NCBI GenBank assembly: GCA_021018995.1
Contig: CM037586.1
Location: 146,920,060-146,984,059, forward strand
Direction of reading: 5' to 3'
DNA length: 64,000 bases
DNA from: Chloranthus sessilifolius
Taxonomy: Eukaryota > Streptophyta > Magnoliopsida > Chloranthales > Chloranthaceae
Shown here one piece after another: positions 37,354-49,184 of the stretch; positions within the stretch are counted from its first letter, which is position 1, and each line of letters opens with the position of its first letter. The position numbers were made by a program, and so were the translations under genes. The notes under the pieces are model-generated. The model worked only from the letters and a program-made list of their open reading frames with translations, had not been told where the DNA came from and did no database searches.

Positions 37354-39862
37354 TGTGACAGCCCAGATTTCGGCACCCCAAAACCCGTGCCATCAGCACA
37401 GTCATCTTGATCGTGCCCCTTAGCTAAGCACGGAACATTGGCATATCAAGCATAAAATGAAATAGTAAATAAAACTACGGAATTTAAATCTATATAAAGG
37501 CATTTCTCAAAAGACAGTTCTACCCTCATGCCTCTGCATGAATGGAGAACCGATCCGAACCATCGATGATAGCAAATCATCACGGATGGTTCGCCCCAAA
37601 AGAATAGTCTCAATTATACAGGTACATTGTTTAGCCAAAACAAAGCTTGACATACCAAGCCGTACAAATCTCTATCAAAAAGCTCTCAAAGCGGCACAAC
37701 GGAGTCCTCTAGAAGAAGTCCTCAGGAGGTGGCTCCAACTCTTCACCGGCCGCGAGGTCCGACTCACCGGGGTCAGCGTCTCCTGAAGCCTCGGCAGCTG
37801 CTAGTAGTGGACCTGCGACGTATAGTCTATAGGGTGAGCTACATCCTAGCTCAATAGGGAATAAAACACAGTTGAACATATAAATTATCACTCACATATA
37901 TTCCATGATATGCCATGCATGATGTGTCTGTGCAGTCACTGATGAAAACAATTAAAAGCATTACATTTTACTGGTAGTTTACTTATGTCTTTATTTATTC
38001 ATGAATGATGCTGAAAAGGCCTAAAGCAAAACTTAAACTTTCAACTTAAGTAATCCCCGAGCAATATAGCATCGAGCCCCGATGAGATACCCATCATCGT
38101 CATCGATATAGACACTTTTAACGTATTCCCTGGGAATACAAATAGCACCCAAGCCCCTTTCCCCTGGGGATTGGTGGCGGGGTTTCACTAGTCTCAATCA
38201 ACACCCCCTGGGGTGTGCTTACTGTGTACGGATAAGCCTCCACACTAGCCTACGGTTTTGCCGCCATATCGGTCACAGGTACCCTGCCGTGTCAGTCGTG
38301 GATATCCCGTCACATTGGTGGGGTACCCTATCAAACCTCAAATAATAAAAATATCGGTGCCTTACATATAGTTATTCACTGTGTAAATGTGCTATCTTAT
38401 ATCAGTTAGGCCCTATCAAACATGATCCAATCTTGGATACATCCCTGGGATGTATCCATTCATTTGCATCACACCTGATGCTCTTATCTCTTTACTTCCT
38501 CATCCCCTGGGGATGGTTCATTATAATTACTCTTATGGATGTCACGCATACACACTTTCACAATTCTTAAGCAATAAAGACATTTTGAATTGAATTCTAT
38601 ATCACTACATACATGCTCTTATAAAATAAAGTACATGTTCAAGGTGTTCCCTACCTCAAGTCTTCGTTCGATCAATGCATCAAGGTCCCACGTGGCTCCT
38701 TGTGCACTAGCTCACACGTACCACCTATGGTACCACATATCATGTGAAACACATCACTAAAGATGTAATAAAGGAGGTCCAAGACCCTCCATAAAGCTTA
38801 AAGTCAAACTCAAAAGTCAACATAAACTAGCCCAGTCGATTAATCGAACTCCAAAATCGATTAATCGAAAGTCAATATCGATTAATCGATTCTCAAATCG
38901 ATTAATCGAGATTCCCATTTGATTAATCGAAACCCAATTCGATTAATCGAATTTCTCTACTCTATCCTGTCGATTCTCAATTCGAGTAATCGAATCTCCA
39001 AAATCGATTAATCGATCCCAAATCGATTAATCGAAATTCTAAATCGATTAATCGAATTCCCATTTCGATTAGTCGATCTCTGCAAGCTATTTTCTTTCCT
39101 CCACTGGAGTTCACTATAGGTTCCCAGTCGATCAATCGATTTCCAATTCGATTAATCGAAATCTAAAGTCGATTAATCGAAACTCAATTCGATTAATCGA
39201 GATCGGGGTCCTCTGACTTTTCAACTTCTTGGCCAATTTCGATTAATCGAAACCCAATTTCGATTAATTGAAATTGTCAGATTCAACCCCTTTTTGGCTG
39301 CTCTTCCCAATTTCTTCCCTTACTTTCTCCTCCATTTTTCTAAGCTCTTATCCCACATTTTAAACTATTTCTAACTACAATTTAACCCTTTAATCCATGC
39401 ATTTCAAACTACATAAATCTTACCTTTAATAAATCTCAAATTTATTTCAAATCAATGGTTGGAAAGGCTAGGGTTCCAGCTTTGGCTTGAACGGATCCTT
39501 CGCGTTGAATCGGTCTCTTTAATGCTTGAATCCCCCTTCCAATCACCACAATAACTCCTTGCTCAACCCTTCTTTACTCCTCTCTCTCTCTTCTTTACTT
39601 CTCTCTCAACAACCCAAAACATAAATTTAGGGTTATTAAACCCTTTTATCTCTCCTCTAACTTGTGTGTTGAGCACAAGCACCGCGATAGGTGTATGTGA
39701 CTTCACATTTACATCACACACCACACAGTCAATCAATTTATCACATCTCATCCGTTCATCACACTCTATGCTAACTATTGAACTCCTAATTGGTCAAACC
39801 TGTGACCAATCGGGCACGGATCTCGAGGTCACTGTTTAACATGATTTTTTTGGGATATTACA
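37354..39862 (+). mobile_element. Solo LTR inside element 2 (LTR2)
   Basis: It is 2509 bp, starting TGTGACAGCCC and ending GATATTACA. A perfect duplication ATTTA lies at 37349-37353 and 39863-39867. It is related to LTR1 (21600-23729) along most of its length. No internal retroelement sequence. The TGTGACAGCCC start and general layout recall chromovirus (Tekay/Del-like) LTRs; that lineage call is inference. Confidence 0.92.
38833..39275. repeat. TCGATTAATCGA array in LTR2
   Basis: About fifteen copies of TCGATTAATCGA or close variants, 19-22 bp apart in the dense parts, with spacers such as AAGTCAATA, TTCTCAAA and GAAACCCAAT. They lie after the CCCTACCTCAAG block, as the arrays do in LTR1 and LTR3. 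Confidence 0.95.
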
Positions 39863-40000
39863 ATTTATCAATTTTTAAATTCCACACAAAACATCACTGT
39901 GCTCAGGCGATCGATCGACCAAGAGAGTCGATTGATCGACCAAGTTCGAAATTTTTTTTTTATTATTATTTTTTTATATACCGTAAATAAGAAAGACTAC

Positions 40001-40066
40001 ACCCCCAAACCTATTCATGTGCAATGTCCTCATTGGACCAAAATTAACGGGGGCACCCCCAAACCT
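40001..40066 (-). promoter_or_regulatory. Paired internal purine tracts, element 2
   Basis: On the minus strand AGGTTTGGGGGT occurs at 40066-40055 and 40012-40001, with GACATTGCACA between, as in element 1 at 54343-54406. Confidence 0.75.
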
Positions 40067-40273
40067 GCAATGAAAATACTCAAAAGACCAAACAGGCAAA
40101 GGAAGTGAGACGCATAAGTGAAACTGAAATAAAATTGATTGCCGAAAATTATTGACAATGACACTTATTCAATCCAGAAAATGTGAAATCCTAATATCGA
40201 AAATAATTAATCCTAAATTTCCTAAAATATCCTAAACTTCGTAGAACATCCTCAAACTTAGGCAAGGCGACAC

Positions 40274-40811
40274 TCAAACATCTGCATCGGTCCCCTCTCT
40301 TGGCTTTGGCTTGGGAAACGCAAAATCCCACATTGCAGTGGTGATCCTCCTCGGATTTAAGGAATCAGGAATCACATCCGGCGGGGGTGGTGAAGGGCTT
40401 GGCATACTACTCGAGGCCATATCCCGAAGTGTTGGAGCCGGATATAATTTCACCCAAGTTTCAGTCGGGTATGAGATCAATAACCTCCTTGGAAATTGAT
40501 TTAGGGATGAATGCAGCCAATGGAGTAGGTGGTGGAATATTCGGTGAATTTGGGTCAAGGGGCGGTGATGGAAGCGCATCCAAATCAATCATCTCGATAT
40601 CGGTGGAGAAGGATGGGGTGGATTTGACGGAACGATTCATTCGTTTACATGCTGGCTCTTCCCACAATTGAACAGGGATGTGGTCCAGATTGACCACATT
40701 AACGTTGGTGAGATCCAACGGAGGGTGTGTTCCCGAAATCCGTTCTCGTTTCCTTGCTGGCTCTTCCATCTTCCTGAGGGTAGACCTTGTAAAGTAAGTT
40801 CTGCCGGCCAT
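40274..40811 (-). pseudogene. Small conserved ORF between pol and 3' LTR, element 2
   Basis: Starts MAGRTYFTRSTLRKMEEPA at 40811, then QLWEEPACKRMNRSVKSTP and TDIEMIDLDALPSPP, Pro-rich. A frameshift near 40460-40590 moves the ending (MWDFAFPKPKPREGTDADV) to another frame. Homologous to 53751-54109. No known domain. It lies in the position where some Athila elements have an env-like gene, but no signal peptide or membrane segment is visible. Confidence 0.65.
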
Positions 40812-40974
40812 TAAAGAAATATGAGAAGGATGGAGTGGATGATTAAACCATGGAAGCAAGGATCCAGGGGGTTTGGTATTAATAGAAAATGAGTGTTTGA
40901 GATTTGATAAAAGACGTCTACGAAGTAAAACAAAGAATCCTAACATACTAAACAGTTTAAAATTTTTGGAAACC

Positions 40975-41222
40975 GATCGGTCGATCGATCGACCAAGAAG
41001 GGTCGATTGATCGACTAATCCAGTCAACAGAAGTGGACTTTAAAAGAAATTCCCAGAGTCGATCGATCGACCATGAAGGGTCGATTGATCGACTTTCATT
41101 ATGGACTCAGCAGAGTCGATTGATCGACCATGAATGGTCGATTGATCGACTGTGTTGTTTTGGTTTTTTTTTTTTTTTTTCAAAGTCGATCGATCGACCA
41201 GTCATGGTCGATTGATCAACTA
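40975..41222. repeat. GTCGATCGATCGAC array in element 2
   Basis: Eight words, GTCGATCGATCGAC alternating with GTCGATTGATCGAC. Within pairs the pitch is 22 bp (for example spacer CATGAAGG). Pairs are separated by longer spacers. Confidence 0.93.
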
Positions 41223-41250
41223 TTATCAGTGCACAACAGTAAACAGAAAA

Positions 41251-41286
<36 letters not shown>

Positions 41287-41379
41287 TTTTCTAATTCAAA
41301 GACTAAAAAGAAAATCTACGATACTAAGAAATCTAAAATAAAAATCAACACAAATAGCGCAAAAAGAGATCCTAATCCT

Positions 41380-42431
41380 AATCATTGTCTTCTTCTTTTG
41401 CCTGACGCGCGCGAGCCCTCATCTCGTCATAGCCATCGGGCCACAGGTGTTGACCCAACTGATGCATAAATGACCGATCATATCGGCTACGATGGAGATT
41501 GCGATTATATTACCGTTGTTGCTCATCGATCAAAGAATTGATCTGAGCCTGCATTAGTTCGAGGGAAACTCCTTCATTGCGGGGTGGCTCGGGTGTTTGC
41601 TCAGCTCGGCCAGCTCGAGCTTCGGGCGTCCTCTGGCGCCCTTTGCGGCGTTGCTAGAATGCCAAGTTCCCAATATTATCATCAAGATAAAAAGGGAAAC
41701 CAAGGTGATGCAGACGTTGCATCACCAGATGAGGGAAGTAGATGAGGGCAGCGTCACCAGCAGGAGGGTTAACAATTTCATCGTGGCATCGCCACATTGA
41801 ATCGTGCAAAAACCATGGGATGTTCAACCACGAGCGCTTGTAGCCATCGTATAGGGCTTTCACCCGAGGTCCAGTTCTTTCATAGGTATGCCCCCGTGGG
41901 CAAAGACTACACGACACGACAATGTCCCACAATAGGATGTCGTGTGGAAGAGCCAATCGTTTAGTCGTAATTCCTCGGCCAGCATACACACCATTGCACA
42001 TATCATCGATCATTGGGCCTTGCTCAACGTCGAGTTCTTCACCAAGTGGGTGATCCATTGTTTGCTCATCAATGATTGCAAATACATCCGCGATCGTGCA
42101 CGGATAGATTTTCTGCTTCCAACCATCGATGGAAACAGTGAAATGGGCCTCCTCATTGGTTATGGTTGAGGCAGCCACCCAAACCATGTTTTGATAAAAC
42201 AAGCGGACGACCCGCTCCGAGACGCTGATATCAGGTGGAGTCATCAAAAAATGAAGGTTGAGCGCAACGATGTACGCAAGAGAGATGGCGCACTCAGACA
42301 TTGCTTGGAATGCCTATAGATCGTAAGTGTATTCAGAGGACATCTCCTTGGTGGCAAAACGACCTTCTGGTCGCTCTTGAAAAACGCCATCAGGGCGCTG
42401 TGGAAGTCTGACAGAAGAGGATGACGCCATC
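41380..42431 (-). pseudogene. Post-pol ORF of element 2, plant-transposon-protein type
   Basis: Reads from ATG 42431 (MASSSSVRLPQRPDG) with stops near 42316 and 41653. The long open part (42301-41654, 215 codons) has VRLFYQNMVWV, DILLWDIVVSCSLCP and RSWLNIPWFLHDSMW. This is the pattern of the domain called putative plant transposon protein, often found beside gypsy pol genes. A glutamate-arginine-rich tail follows to 41380. No membrane segment or signal is clear, so env function is not supported. Element 1 has no counterpart between pol and its small ORF. Confidence 0.6.
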
Positions 42432-42554
42432 ACAAAGAATGTCAGAAGGAATGTCAGAGACCTCTACAGAGAACTTCGAATGCTGAAGGGGATGTGGAAA
42501 AGGAAGGACGCTCAGTCCTTTAAATAAACACAAAGGCACCCCCTCTGTTCGGAC

Positions 42555-42980
42555 ACAACGTATAGGTCGATCGATCAACATGTATATGTCGGTCGATCGA
42601 CAGAGGCGTTGAAAAGACGCACAATCAAAGCACGAATTCCCAAATAAATGTCGATCGATCAACCAAAGAAAGTTGATCGATCGACATTGACATGAATCAA
42701 TTCCTCACGCGTTGGAACAGTGCGTGTTATGAATTTTTGAAATGGTCGATTGATCGACTTTACAGGTCGATCGATCGACGTAGGCGCATGCAAAAGGTAG
42801 ACTGACATGACATTGAATTCAAATTTCAATGTGAACAATCGATCGATTGACTCTGAACAGTGATCGATCGACTCATAAAGACAAATTTTAAAAATTTTGG
42901 TGTAGTGATTAATGCCCACATTCAATAGGCGATTGATCGACTGTTTAAGTCGATCGATCGACCCTTGTCTTATTGGCGAT
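42555..42980. repeat. GTCGATCGATCGAC array between pol and the post-pol ORF
   Basis: About a dozen words (GTCGATCGATCAAC, GGTCGATCGACAG, GTCGATCGATCGACC, GATCGATCGACTC). Close pairs are roughly 22 bp apart; larger gaps separate the pairs. Confidence 0.9.
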
Positions 42981-43118
42981 CGATCGACCGAATTCCAAAT
43001 TTTTTTATTATTATTATTTTTTTTTGAAATTAAATTAAATTACCGAAAACAACATGGGTTGCCTCCCAAGAAGCGCTAAGTTTAACGTCGCTAGCCCGAC
43101 ATTTCAGAATTTTCAATT

Positions 43119-46100
43119 TCATCCCGATTGATCGGGATTTCTCAATGCAATTTCATCAATCTTCTCAATAAAATTCTCCAAAAACGGTTTTACCCGTTGC
43201 CCGTTGACTCGAAACGTACTTTCATTTCGTAAGTTACACAGCTCAACTGCCCCGTTTGGAAATACTCGATTGACCAGGAACGGACCGCTCCAACGGGTTT
43301 TGAGTTTCCCAGGGAACAAATGTAGTCTTGAGTTATACAACAACACCTTCTGTCCCACAATGAATGATTTTCTCAAAATAGACGGATCATGAACATGCTT
43401 CATGCGGTCCTTGTAGGATCTGGCACACTCATAAGCATCAGCTCTCACTTCTTCTAATTCTGTAATTTCCAATTTCCGCTTCTCCCCAGCTTTGTGTAAA
43501 TCAAAATTTAAAGACTTAACAGCCCAATAGGCCCGATGTTCCAATTCAACAGGTAAATGACAACCTTTGCCAAAAACCATTCGATAGGGAGACATTCCTA
43601 TGGGAGCCTTGAATGTTGTCCGATAGGCCCAGAGTGCGTCGTTTAATTTCAACGACCAATCCTTCCAATTGGGCCTTATCGTTTTCTCTATAATACGTTT
43701 GATTTCTCGATTTGAAACTTCGACCTGTCCACTAGTTTGAGGGTGGTATGGTGTAGCCACCCTGTGAGTGATCCCATATTTCTTCATTAGCTGAGCGAAA
43801 ACTTTATTATAAAAGTGCTTTCCGCCGTCACTAATAATAGCACGTGGAGTACCAAATCTTGGAAATAACTCATTTTTAAGAAACTTGACCACTACTCTGT
43901 GGTCATTGGTTTTACAGGCCAGTGCTTCCACCCACTTTGAGACATAGTCCACCGCAACTAAGACGTATAAATTTCCAAAAGAATTGGGGAATGGGCCCAT
44001 GAAGTCTACTCCCCATACGTCAAACAGTTCAACTTCTAGGATTGGATTTAAAGACATCATATTTTTTTTTGAAATTCTGCCTAGCATTTGACAATTACTG
44101 CATGAAATGCAGTGCTGATGACAGTCTTTAAAAATTGTCGGCCAATAAAATCCACATTGTAGAATTTTCGTTGTAGTCTTCCTTGAGCTAAAATGTCCTC
44201 CATAGGACAGCTCATGACAAAATGAGATGATTTTTGACTGCTCCTGTTCTGGAATGCACCGTCTGATGATCTGATCAGCACAATATTTGAACAGGTACGG
44301 GTCCTCAAAGAAATAATGCTTAGCTCGTGCTAGAAAGACAGCTTTTTCATTTTTATTCCAATGCTTAGGTATCTGATCTGTCACCAAATAGTTAATCAGA
44401 TCTGCATACCATGGCAGATTCTCGACAGTGAACAATTGTTCATCAGGAAAACTTTCCAAAATTGGAATCAGATCCTCAGCTTTTTCAACAATGATTCGAG
44501 ACAAATGATCAACAACTACATTTTCTGATCCCTTTTTATCTTTGATTTCCAGATCAAATTCTTGTAAGAGTAGAATCCATCGAATTAATCGAGCTTTTAC
44601 ATCTTTCTTTGAAAAGCGGTAGCGAAGAGCTGCATGGTCAGTAAACACTATCACTTTTGATCCCAACAAGTAGGATCGGAACTTGTCCAAAGCAAAGACT
44701 ACTGCTAGGAGTTCTTTTTCTGTGGTAGAATAATTTAGTTGCGCATCATTGAGGGTGCAACTTGCATAGTAGAAGACATGCGGAACTTTCTCTACCCGTT
44801 GTCCCAAAACAGCACCGATTGCATAATCCGATGCGTCACACATGATCTCGAATGGGAGCTTCCAATCTGGTGATTGGATGATAGGGGCGCTGACCAATTT
44901 TGCCTTAATACTTTCAAAGGCATTTGTACACATTTCATCAAAGATGAATGGGGCATCTTTAGCCAGTAGGCTGCACAATGGTTTTGCAACTTTGCTAAAA
45001 TCTTTTATGAAACATCGATAAAAACCGGCGTGTCCATGGAATGACCTTACTTCTTTGACTGCTCTTGGTGGTGGAAGGTTTGAAATTAATTCTACCTTAG
45101 CTTTGTCCACCTCAATCCCTCGGGATGATATGATATGTCTCAGGACGATACCACTTTTCACCATGAAATGACATTTTTCCCAATTCAGAACAAGATTTTT
45201 CTCTTCACATCTCGCAAGAACAAGAGATAGATGATACAAACAATCACCGAAGTTGTCTCCATAAATAGAAAAATCGTCCATGAAGACTTCCAGGAACCTT
45301 TCCACCATATCAGAAAATATACTCAGCATACATCTTTGGAATGTAGCTGGAGCGTTGCAGAGTCCGAATGGCATTCGACGGTAAGAAAACGTTCCAAAGG
45401 GACATGTGAATGTTATCTTTTCCTGATCTTTCGGCGCGATGACTATCTTATTATACCCAGAATAGCCGTCAAGAAAACAATAATATTGATGTCCGGATAA
45501 TCTCTCTAGCATCTGATCAATGAACGGGAGAGGAAAGTGATCTTTTCGGGTCACTGAATTCAACTTCCTGTAATCGATATATACTCTCCAGCCAATTTGA
45601 ACCTTAGTTGGTACCAGCTCATTCTCCTCGTTTTTCACCACAGTCACTCCAGACTTTTTTGGTATTACTTGTGTTGGGCTCACCCATGTGCTATCAGAGA
45701 TTGGATATATGATCCCAGCATCTAGCAGCTTAATAACCTCATTTCTCACCACTTCTTGCCTTATTGGATTCAATCTACGTTGTGGTTCTCTTGAGGGTTT
45801 AGCGCTTTCTTCCAAATGAATTCGGTGCATACACACCGTTGGGTTGATTCCTTTAATGTCTTTGATAGACCATTCGATCGCACTCTTGTGGTCTTGAAGT
45901 ACTTCAATGAGCTTTTCTTTTTGGTCCTCATTTAAATTCGCCGAAATAATTACTGGCTCAGTTTCATCTATGTCCAGGTACGCATATTTCAAATCCGCAG
46001 GGAGGGGTTTTAGTTTCAGCCTTGGTTTCTCTCCTTCATTTGATCGATGCGATTCTTCTTCGCTATCTTCTTCCTTCTTCTCATTTTTCGGTTGACATTC

Positions 46101-47081
46101 TTTTTCTCCCAAGAGTGGCGTTGAGTCTAGCATCTCATTGACCACGTGTATCACCTTATCCACATCGAAGTCTTTGCCAAAATGTGCTAAACAGGCCTCT
46201 AAAGGGTCCTCATATTCTGAAGAAAAAAATTCATTTTCCACAATGTCATCAATCATGCAAACTTGTGCATGTTCCTCATCTTCAGTAGGCTGTTTCGAAA
46301 TGTGAAAAATATTCAGTTCAACAGTCATGTTCCCAAATGATAAATTCATTATCCCATTTCGACAATTGATTAGAGCATTCGATGTTGCCAGAAATGGTCT
46401 TCCTAAAATTATGGGAACATTGTTTCTGTGTTGAAGAGTGGGTTCCGTATCCAATACAACAAAGTCAACTGGAAAGTAGAAAGTGTCTACTTTGATCAGA
46501 ACATCTTCGACTATTCCCCTAGGAATCTTAATTGACCTATCAGCAAGTTGAAGGGTCATAGCTGTGGGTTTTAATTCCCCCAACTCAAGTTTCTTGTACA
46601 CAGTGTATGGCAACAAATTGACACTTGCTCCAAGGTCTAGGAGTGCTTGATCGATGCTATTCTCCCCTATGATGATTGAAATTGTAGGACATCCAGGGCC
46701 CTTATATTTAATTGGGAGCCTCGCTTGTAGAACTGAGCTTACCTGTTCTGCTAAGAAGGCTTTCTTCGAGACATTAGTCTTTCGCTTTATCGTGACTAAA
46801 TCCTTTAGAAACCTCGCATATGCTGGCACCTGCTGAATGGCGTCTAGGAAGGGAATATTTATCTTTAGTTGCTTAAACATTTCAATGATTCCTTCCTGAT
46901 CGCGATTCTTCTTTGGTCCCACTAGCCTTTGAGGGAATGGGGCCTTGGGTATGAAGCTCTTCTCTCTCTCGCTCTTATCTTCCATCTTCTTCTCTTGCTT
47001 TCCTTGTTTCTCTTCTTCTCCTGCTTCCTTGTCCTTCTCCATTTCGACTTCAGGTTCATGCTTCTCCTCTTCTTCTGGCAT
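43119..47081 (-). CDS. Athila-like pol polyprotein, uninterrupted (1320 codons)
   Basis: Protease, reverse transcriptase, RNase H and integrase of a Ty3/gypsy element in one open frame. Protease shows [10 protein letters not shown] (about 149-158). RT runs from about 430 to 640 with [21 protein letters not shown] and the active site FMDD (600-603). RNase H shows CDASDY (749), TEKELLAV and TDHAALRY (815). Integrase has an HHCC-type finger (about 956-997) and the acidic residues in GVDFMGP (1026), ISDGG (1085) and GQVEVSNRE (1121). All expected catalytic residues are present. Its ATG is not the native start: comparison with element 1 shows gag running in frame into pol, and one A is missing here in an A-run near 47085, so this ATG simply opens the shifted remainder. 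Expression is not shown. Confidence 0.92.
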   Translation of the reverse strand: MPEEEEKHEPEVEMEKDKEAGEEEKQGKQEKKMEDKSEREKSFIPKAPFPQRLVGPKKNRDQEGIIEMFKQLKINIPFLDAIQQVPAYARFLKDLVTIKRKTNVSKKAFLAEQVSSVLQARLPIKYKGPGCPTISIIIGENSIDQALLDLGASVNLLPYTVYKKLELGELKPTAMTLQLADRSIKIPRGIVEDVLIKVDTFYFPVDFVVLDTEPTLQHRNNVPIILGRPFLATSNALINCRNGIMNLSFGNMTVELNIFHISKQPTEDEEHAQVCMIDDIVENEFFSSEYEDPLEACLAHFGKDFDVDKVIHVVNEMLDSTPLLGEKECQPKNEKKEEDSEEESHRSNEGEKPRLKLKPLPADLKYAYLDIDETEPVIISANLNEDQKEKLIEVLQDHKSAIEWSIKDIKGINPTVCMHRIHLEESAKPSREPQRRLNPIRQEVVRNEVIKLLDAGIIYPISDSTWVSPTQVIPKKSGVTVVKNEENELVPTKVQIGWRVYIDYRKLNSVTRKDHFPLPFIDQMLERLSGHQYYCFLDGYSGYNKIVIAPKDQEKITFTCPFGTFSYRRMPFGLCNAPATFQRCMLSIFSDMVERFLEVFMDDFSIYGDNFGDCLYHLSLVLARCEEKNLVLNWEKCHFMVKSGIVLRHIISSRGIEVDKAKVELISNLPPPRAVKEVRSFHGHAGFYRCFIKDFSKVAKPLCSLLAKDAPFIFDEMCTNAFESIKAKLVSAPIIQSPDWKLPFEIMCDASDYAIGAVLGQRVEKVPHVFYYASCTLNDAQLNYSTTEKELLAVVFALDKFRSYLLGSKVIVFTDHAALRYRFSKKDVKARLIRWILLLQEFDLEIKDKKGSENVVVDHLSRIIVEKAEDLIPILESFPDEQLFTVENLPWYADLINYLVTDQIPKHWNKNEKAVFLARAKHYFFEDPYLFKYCADQIIRRCIPEQEQSKIISFCHELSYGGHFSSRKTTTKILQCGFYWPTIFKDCHQHCISCSNCQMLGRISKKNMMSLNPILEVELFDVWGVDFMGPFPNSFGNLYVLVAVDYVSKWVEALACKTNDHRVVVKFLKNELFPRFGTPRAIISDGGKHFYNKVFAQLMKKYGITHRVATPYHPQTSGQVEVSNREIKRIIEKTIRPNWKDWSLKLNDALWAYRTTFKAPIGMSPYRMVFGKGCHLPVELEHRAYWAVKSLNFDLHKAGEKRKLEITELEEVRADAYECARSYKDRMKHVHDPSILRKSFIVGQKVLLYNSRLHLFPGKLKTRWSGPFLVNRVFPNGAVELCNLRNESTFRVNGQRVKPFLENFIEKIDEIALRNPDQSG

Positions 47082-47089
47082 TTTACTTT

Positions 47090-48787
47090 GTTGTCGACTT
47101 CCTTCCCAGATCGCAATGTAGTGATAGTCTTGATCTGTTGCTGGCTCTCCTCCTGAGATGAGGTCGAGGCATGCTCAATAGCCATCTGTCCTTATGGATT
47201 TGGGACTGGTTAGCTTGGGAATGATCCCTTCTCTCTCTCGCAGAGGAGTGTCGCCAGTTGCCCAAGTTGTGTCTCTATCCTTGATATCGAAGAGGTATTG
47301 GATTGAATGAACTTCCACATATCCTCACTCTGAGGATATTGATTTTGGTGCTGGCGTGGCGCAGCATTTCCTTGTTGATTATTGAATCCTGGTGGAGGAA
47401 AATTTTGTGCAAACCCTGATTGACTTGTTGATTGTGAGAACTAATAATTCTGATTCAATTACCTAGGTTGCACATTTTGATTTTGATTTGGGTAAAATTG
47501 GTTTCCTCCTCCATAGTGATGTTGGAATTGTCCTTGACCAAACTGTTGTTGTGGTCCCTGACTGAAATTTTGATTTGGGTATAAATTCATCCCTTGACCT
47601 CTGCCTTGGGGTCTTTGATTTCCCTGTTTCCATGAGAAATTCTGATGATATTTCTAACTATTTGGATTGTTTTCATTAAAAACATTTCTCTGATTCCGCC
47701 CATAAGTGTTCAATGCATTCAATTGTTCACTAGGATCTTTTGAGTAAGTTTGCAGTGACGGGCAACCGTCGGATGTGTGCATTGGACTCGCACAGTATGA
47801 GCATGGATCTGGTTGTACATTTACAACACTCACATTTTTCTTCAATTTCAATTCCTTAATTTGTTGAGCGAGGAAATCAATTTTTTTCATCAGGTCGGGT
47901 GTTTCTTTCACCACATACAATCCTCCTTTCTTTGCTGAGCTTCCTGCTTGATCTCGATTCTTCTTCGGCTGATCTCGACTGCTAGAGAAGTCCCATTATT
48001 GTGAATCTTCCGCTAACTTTTTCAGGAATTGATAAGATTCATTTTCTCTCAATCCCAAGAATCCTCCACTGTTCATGGATTCAATCAAATGTCGATTAGC
48101 TTGATCCAATCCGTTGTAAAAACATTTGACCAATCTCCATTTTGAGAATCCGTGGTGAGGACATTTCAATAAGATATCCATGAATCTATCCCAGGCTTCA
48201 TAGAATCTTTCATCATCTTCTTGTGTAAAGTCGGTGATTTCACATCTTAAGGCATTAGTCTTAGCCATGGGGAAGAATTTTGACAAAATTTTCTTAATCA
48301 TTTGATCCTAGGTGGTTATGGATCCAGCTAGTAAAGAGTTTAACCATGCTTTGGTCATATCCTTTATAGAGAAAGGAAATAGACATAATCTCACAGATTC
48401 TTCACTGAAATTTTGATGTACCGATGAGCAGACTTCAACAAAGTCTTTGATATGTTGATATGGATCTTCTCTATCCATACCATGAAAAATTGGTAAGATT
48501 TGTATCACATTGGTACGGATTTCGAATCTGCCACCAGGTGTGGCGAGATACGTGATGTAGGATGGAGTATTAGTAGTAATTGGGGAAAACAACTCCCTCA
48601 GGGTTGGTTCCTCCTCATTTTCATGATGTTGATTTTCACAACCGTTTGCATTCATTTTGAATTGAATTGATGGTTCGGTTCTTACTTCTCGACCTGTTCT
48701 AACTTCTTTTCGATTTGAACTACACGTTCGCTCAATCTCAGGATTCAGAGATTCTAAAAATTTATCTCTAGAAGATCTTGTGTGCAT
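47090..48787 (-). pseudogene. gag of Athila-like element 2, broken by stops
   Basis: Opens near 48787 (MCMHTRSSRDK), with EEEPTLRELFSP, IQILPIFHGMDREDPYQHIKDF and YEAWDRFMDILLKCPHHGF, as in plant gypsy gag. A short CSYCASPMHTSDGC knuckle and a Gln/Asn-rich tail follow. In-frame stops replace Trp after GSITT (48310), Gln after EDSQ (47995), and others near 47655 and 47450. Most fit single C-to-T or G-to-A changes. Joins pol through a one-base shift near 47085. Confidence 0.85.
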
Positions 48788-48837
48788 ACACAAAGTGTAA
48801 AGAAATTTTATTTTTATTTTATTTTATTTTTTTTAAG

Positions 48838-49040
48838 AGTCGATTAATCGACTGTTTAGGTCGACTGATCGACCAAGAGAAGAGTCGATTGATCGACTGT
48901 TTAGGTCGATCGATCGAGGATTCAAAATCTGAATTTTAAATTTTTTTTTTAATTCGAAAAATCCATAATCCGGAGATTAAGCGAAATTTTTGCAGATTCT
49001 GGAGGGTCGTTTGATCAACTGTTTTGGTCAATCGATCGAC
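48838..49040. repeat. GTCGATTGATCGAC words in the leader of element 2
   Basis: Four words in 48838-48920 at about 20-22 bp pitch (AGTCGATTAATCGAC, GGTCGACTGATCGACC, AGTCGATTGATCGAC, GGTCGATCGATCGA) and two weaker ones near 49005-49040. Same position as 30240-30445 in element 1. Confidence 0.88.
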
Positions 49041-49184
49041 ACTCAAAGAAAGAAATTTTTATTTTTATTTTTTTTAATTTTTTATTTTTTTTTTTAAATT
49101 ACTGAGTTCAAACCTACAAAAATTCTTAAAAATTAATTTTCTATTTTCCAAAAATTTTGTAATTTTCTACGCCCAATCACTATC

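Noticed and set aside
41654..42301. Envelope gene of the Athila-like element
   Set aside because: The position fits, but no signal peptide, furin-like site or membrane anchor is visible; the pattern resembles a plant transposon protein domain instead.
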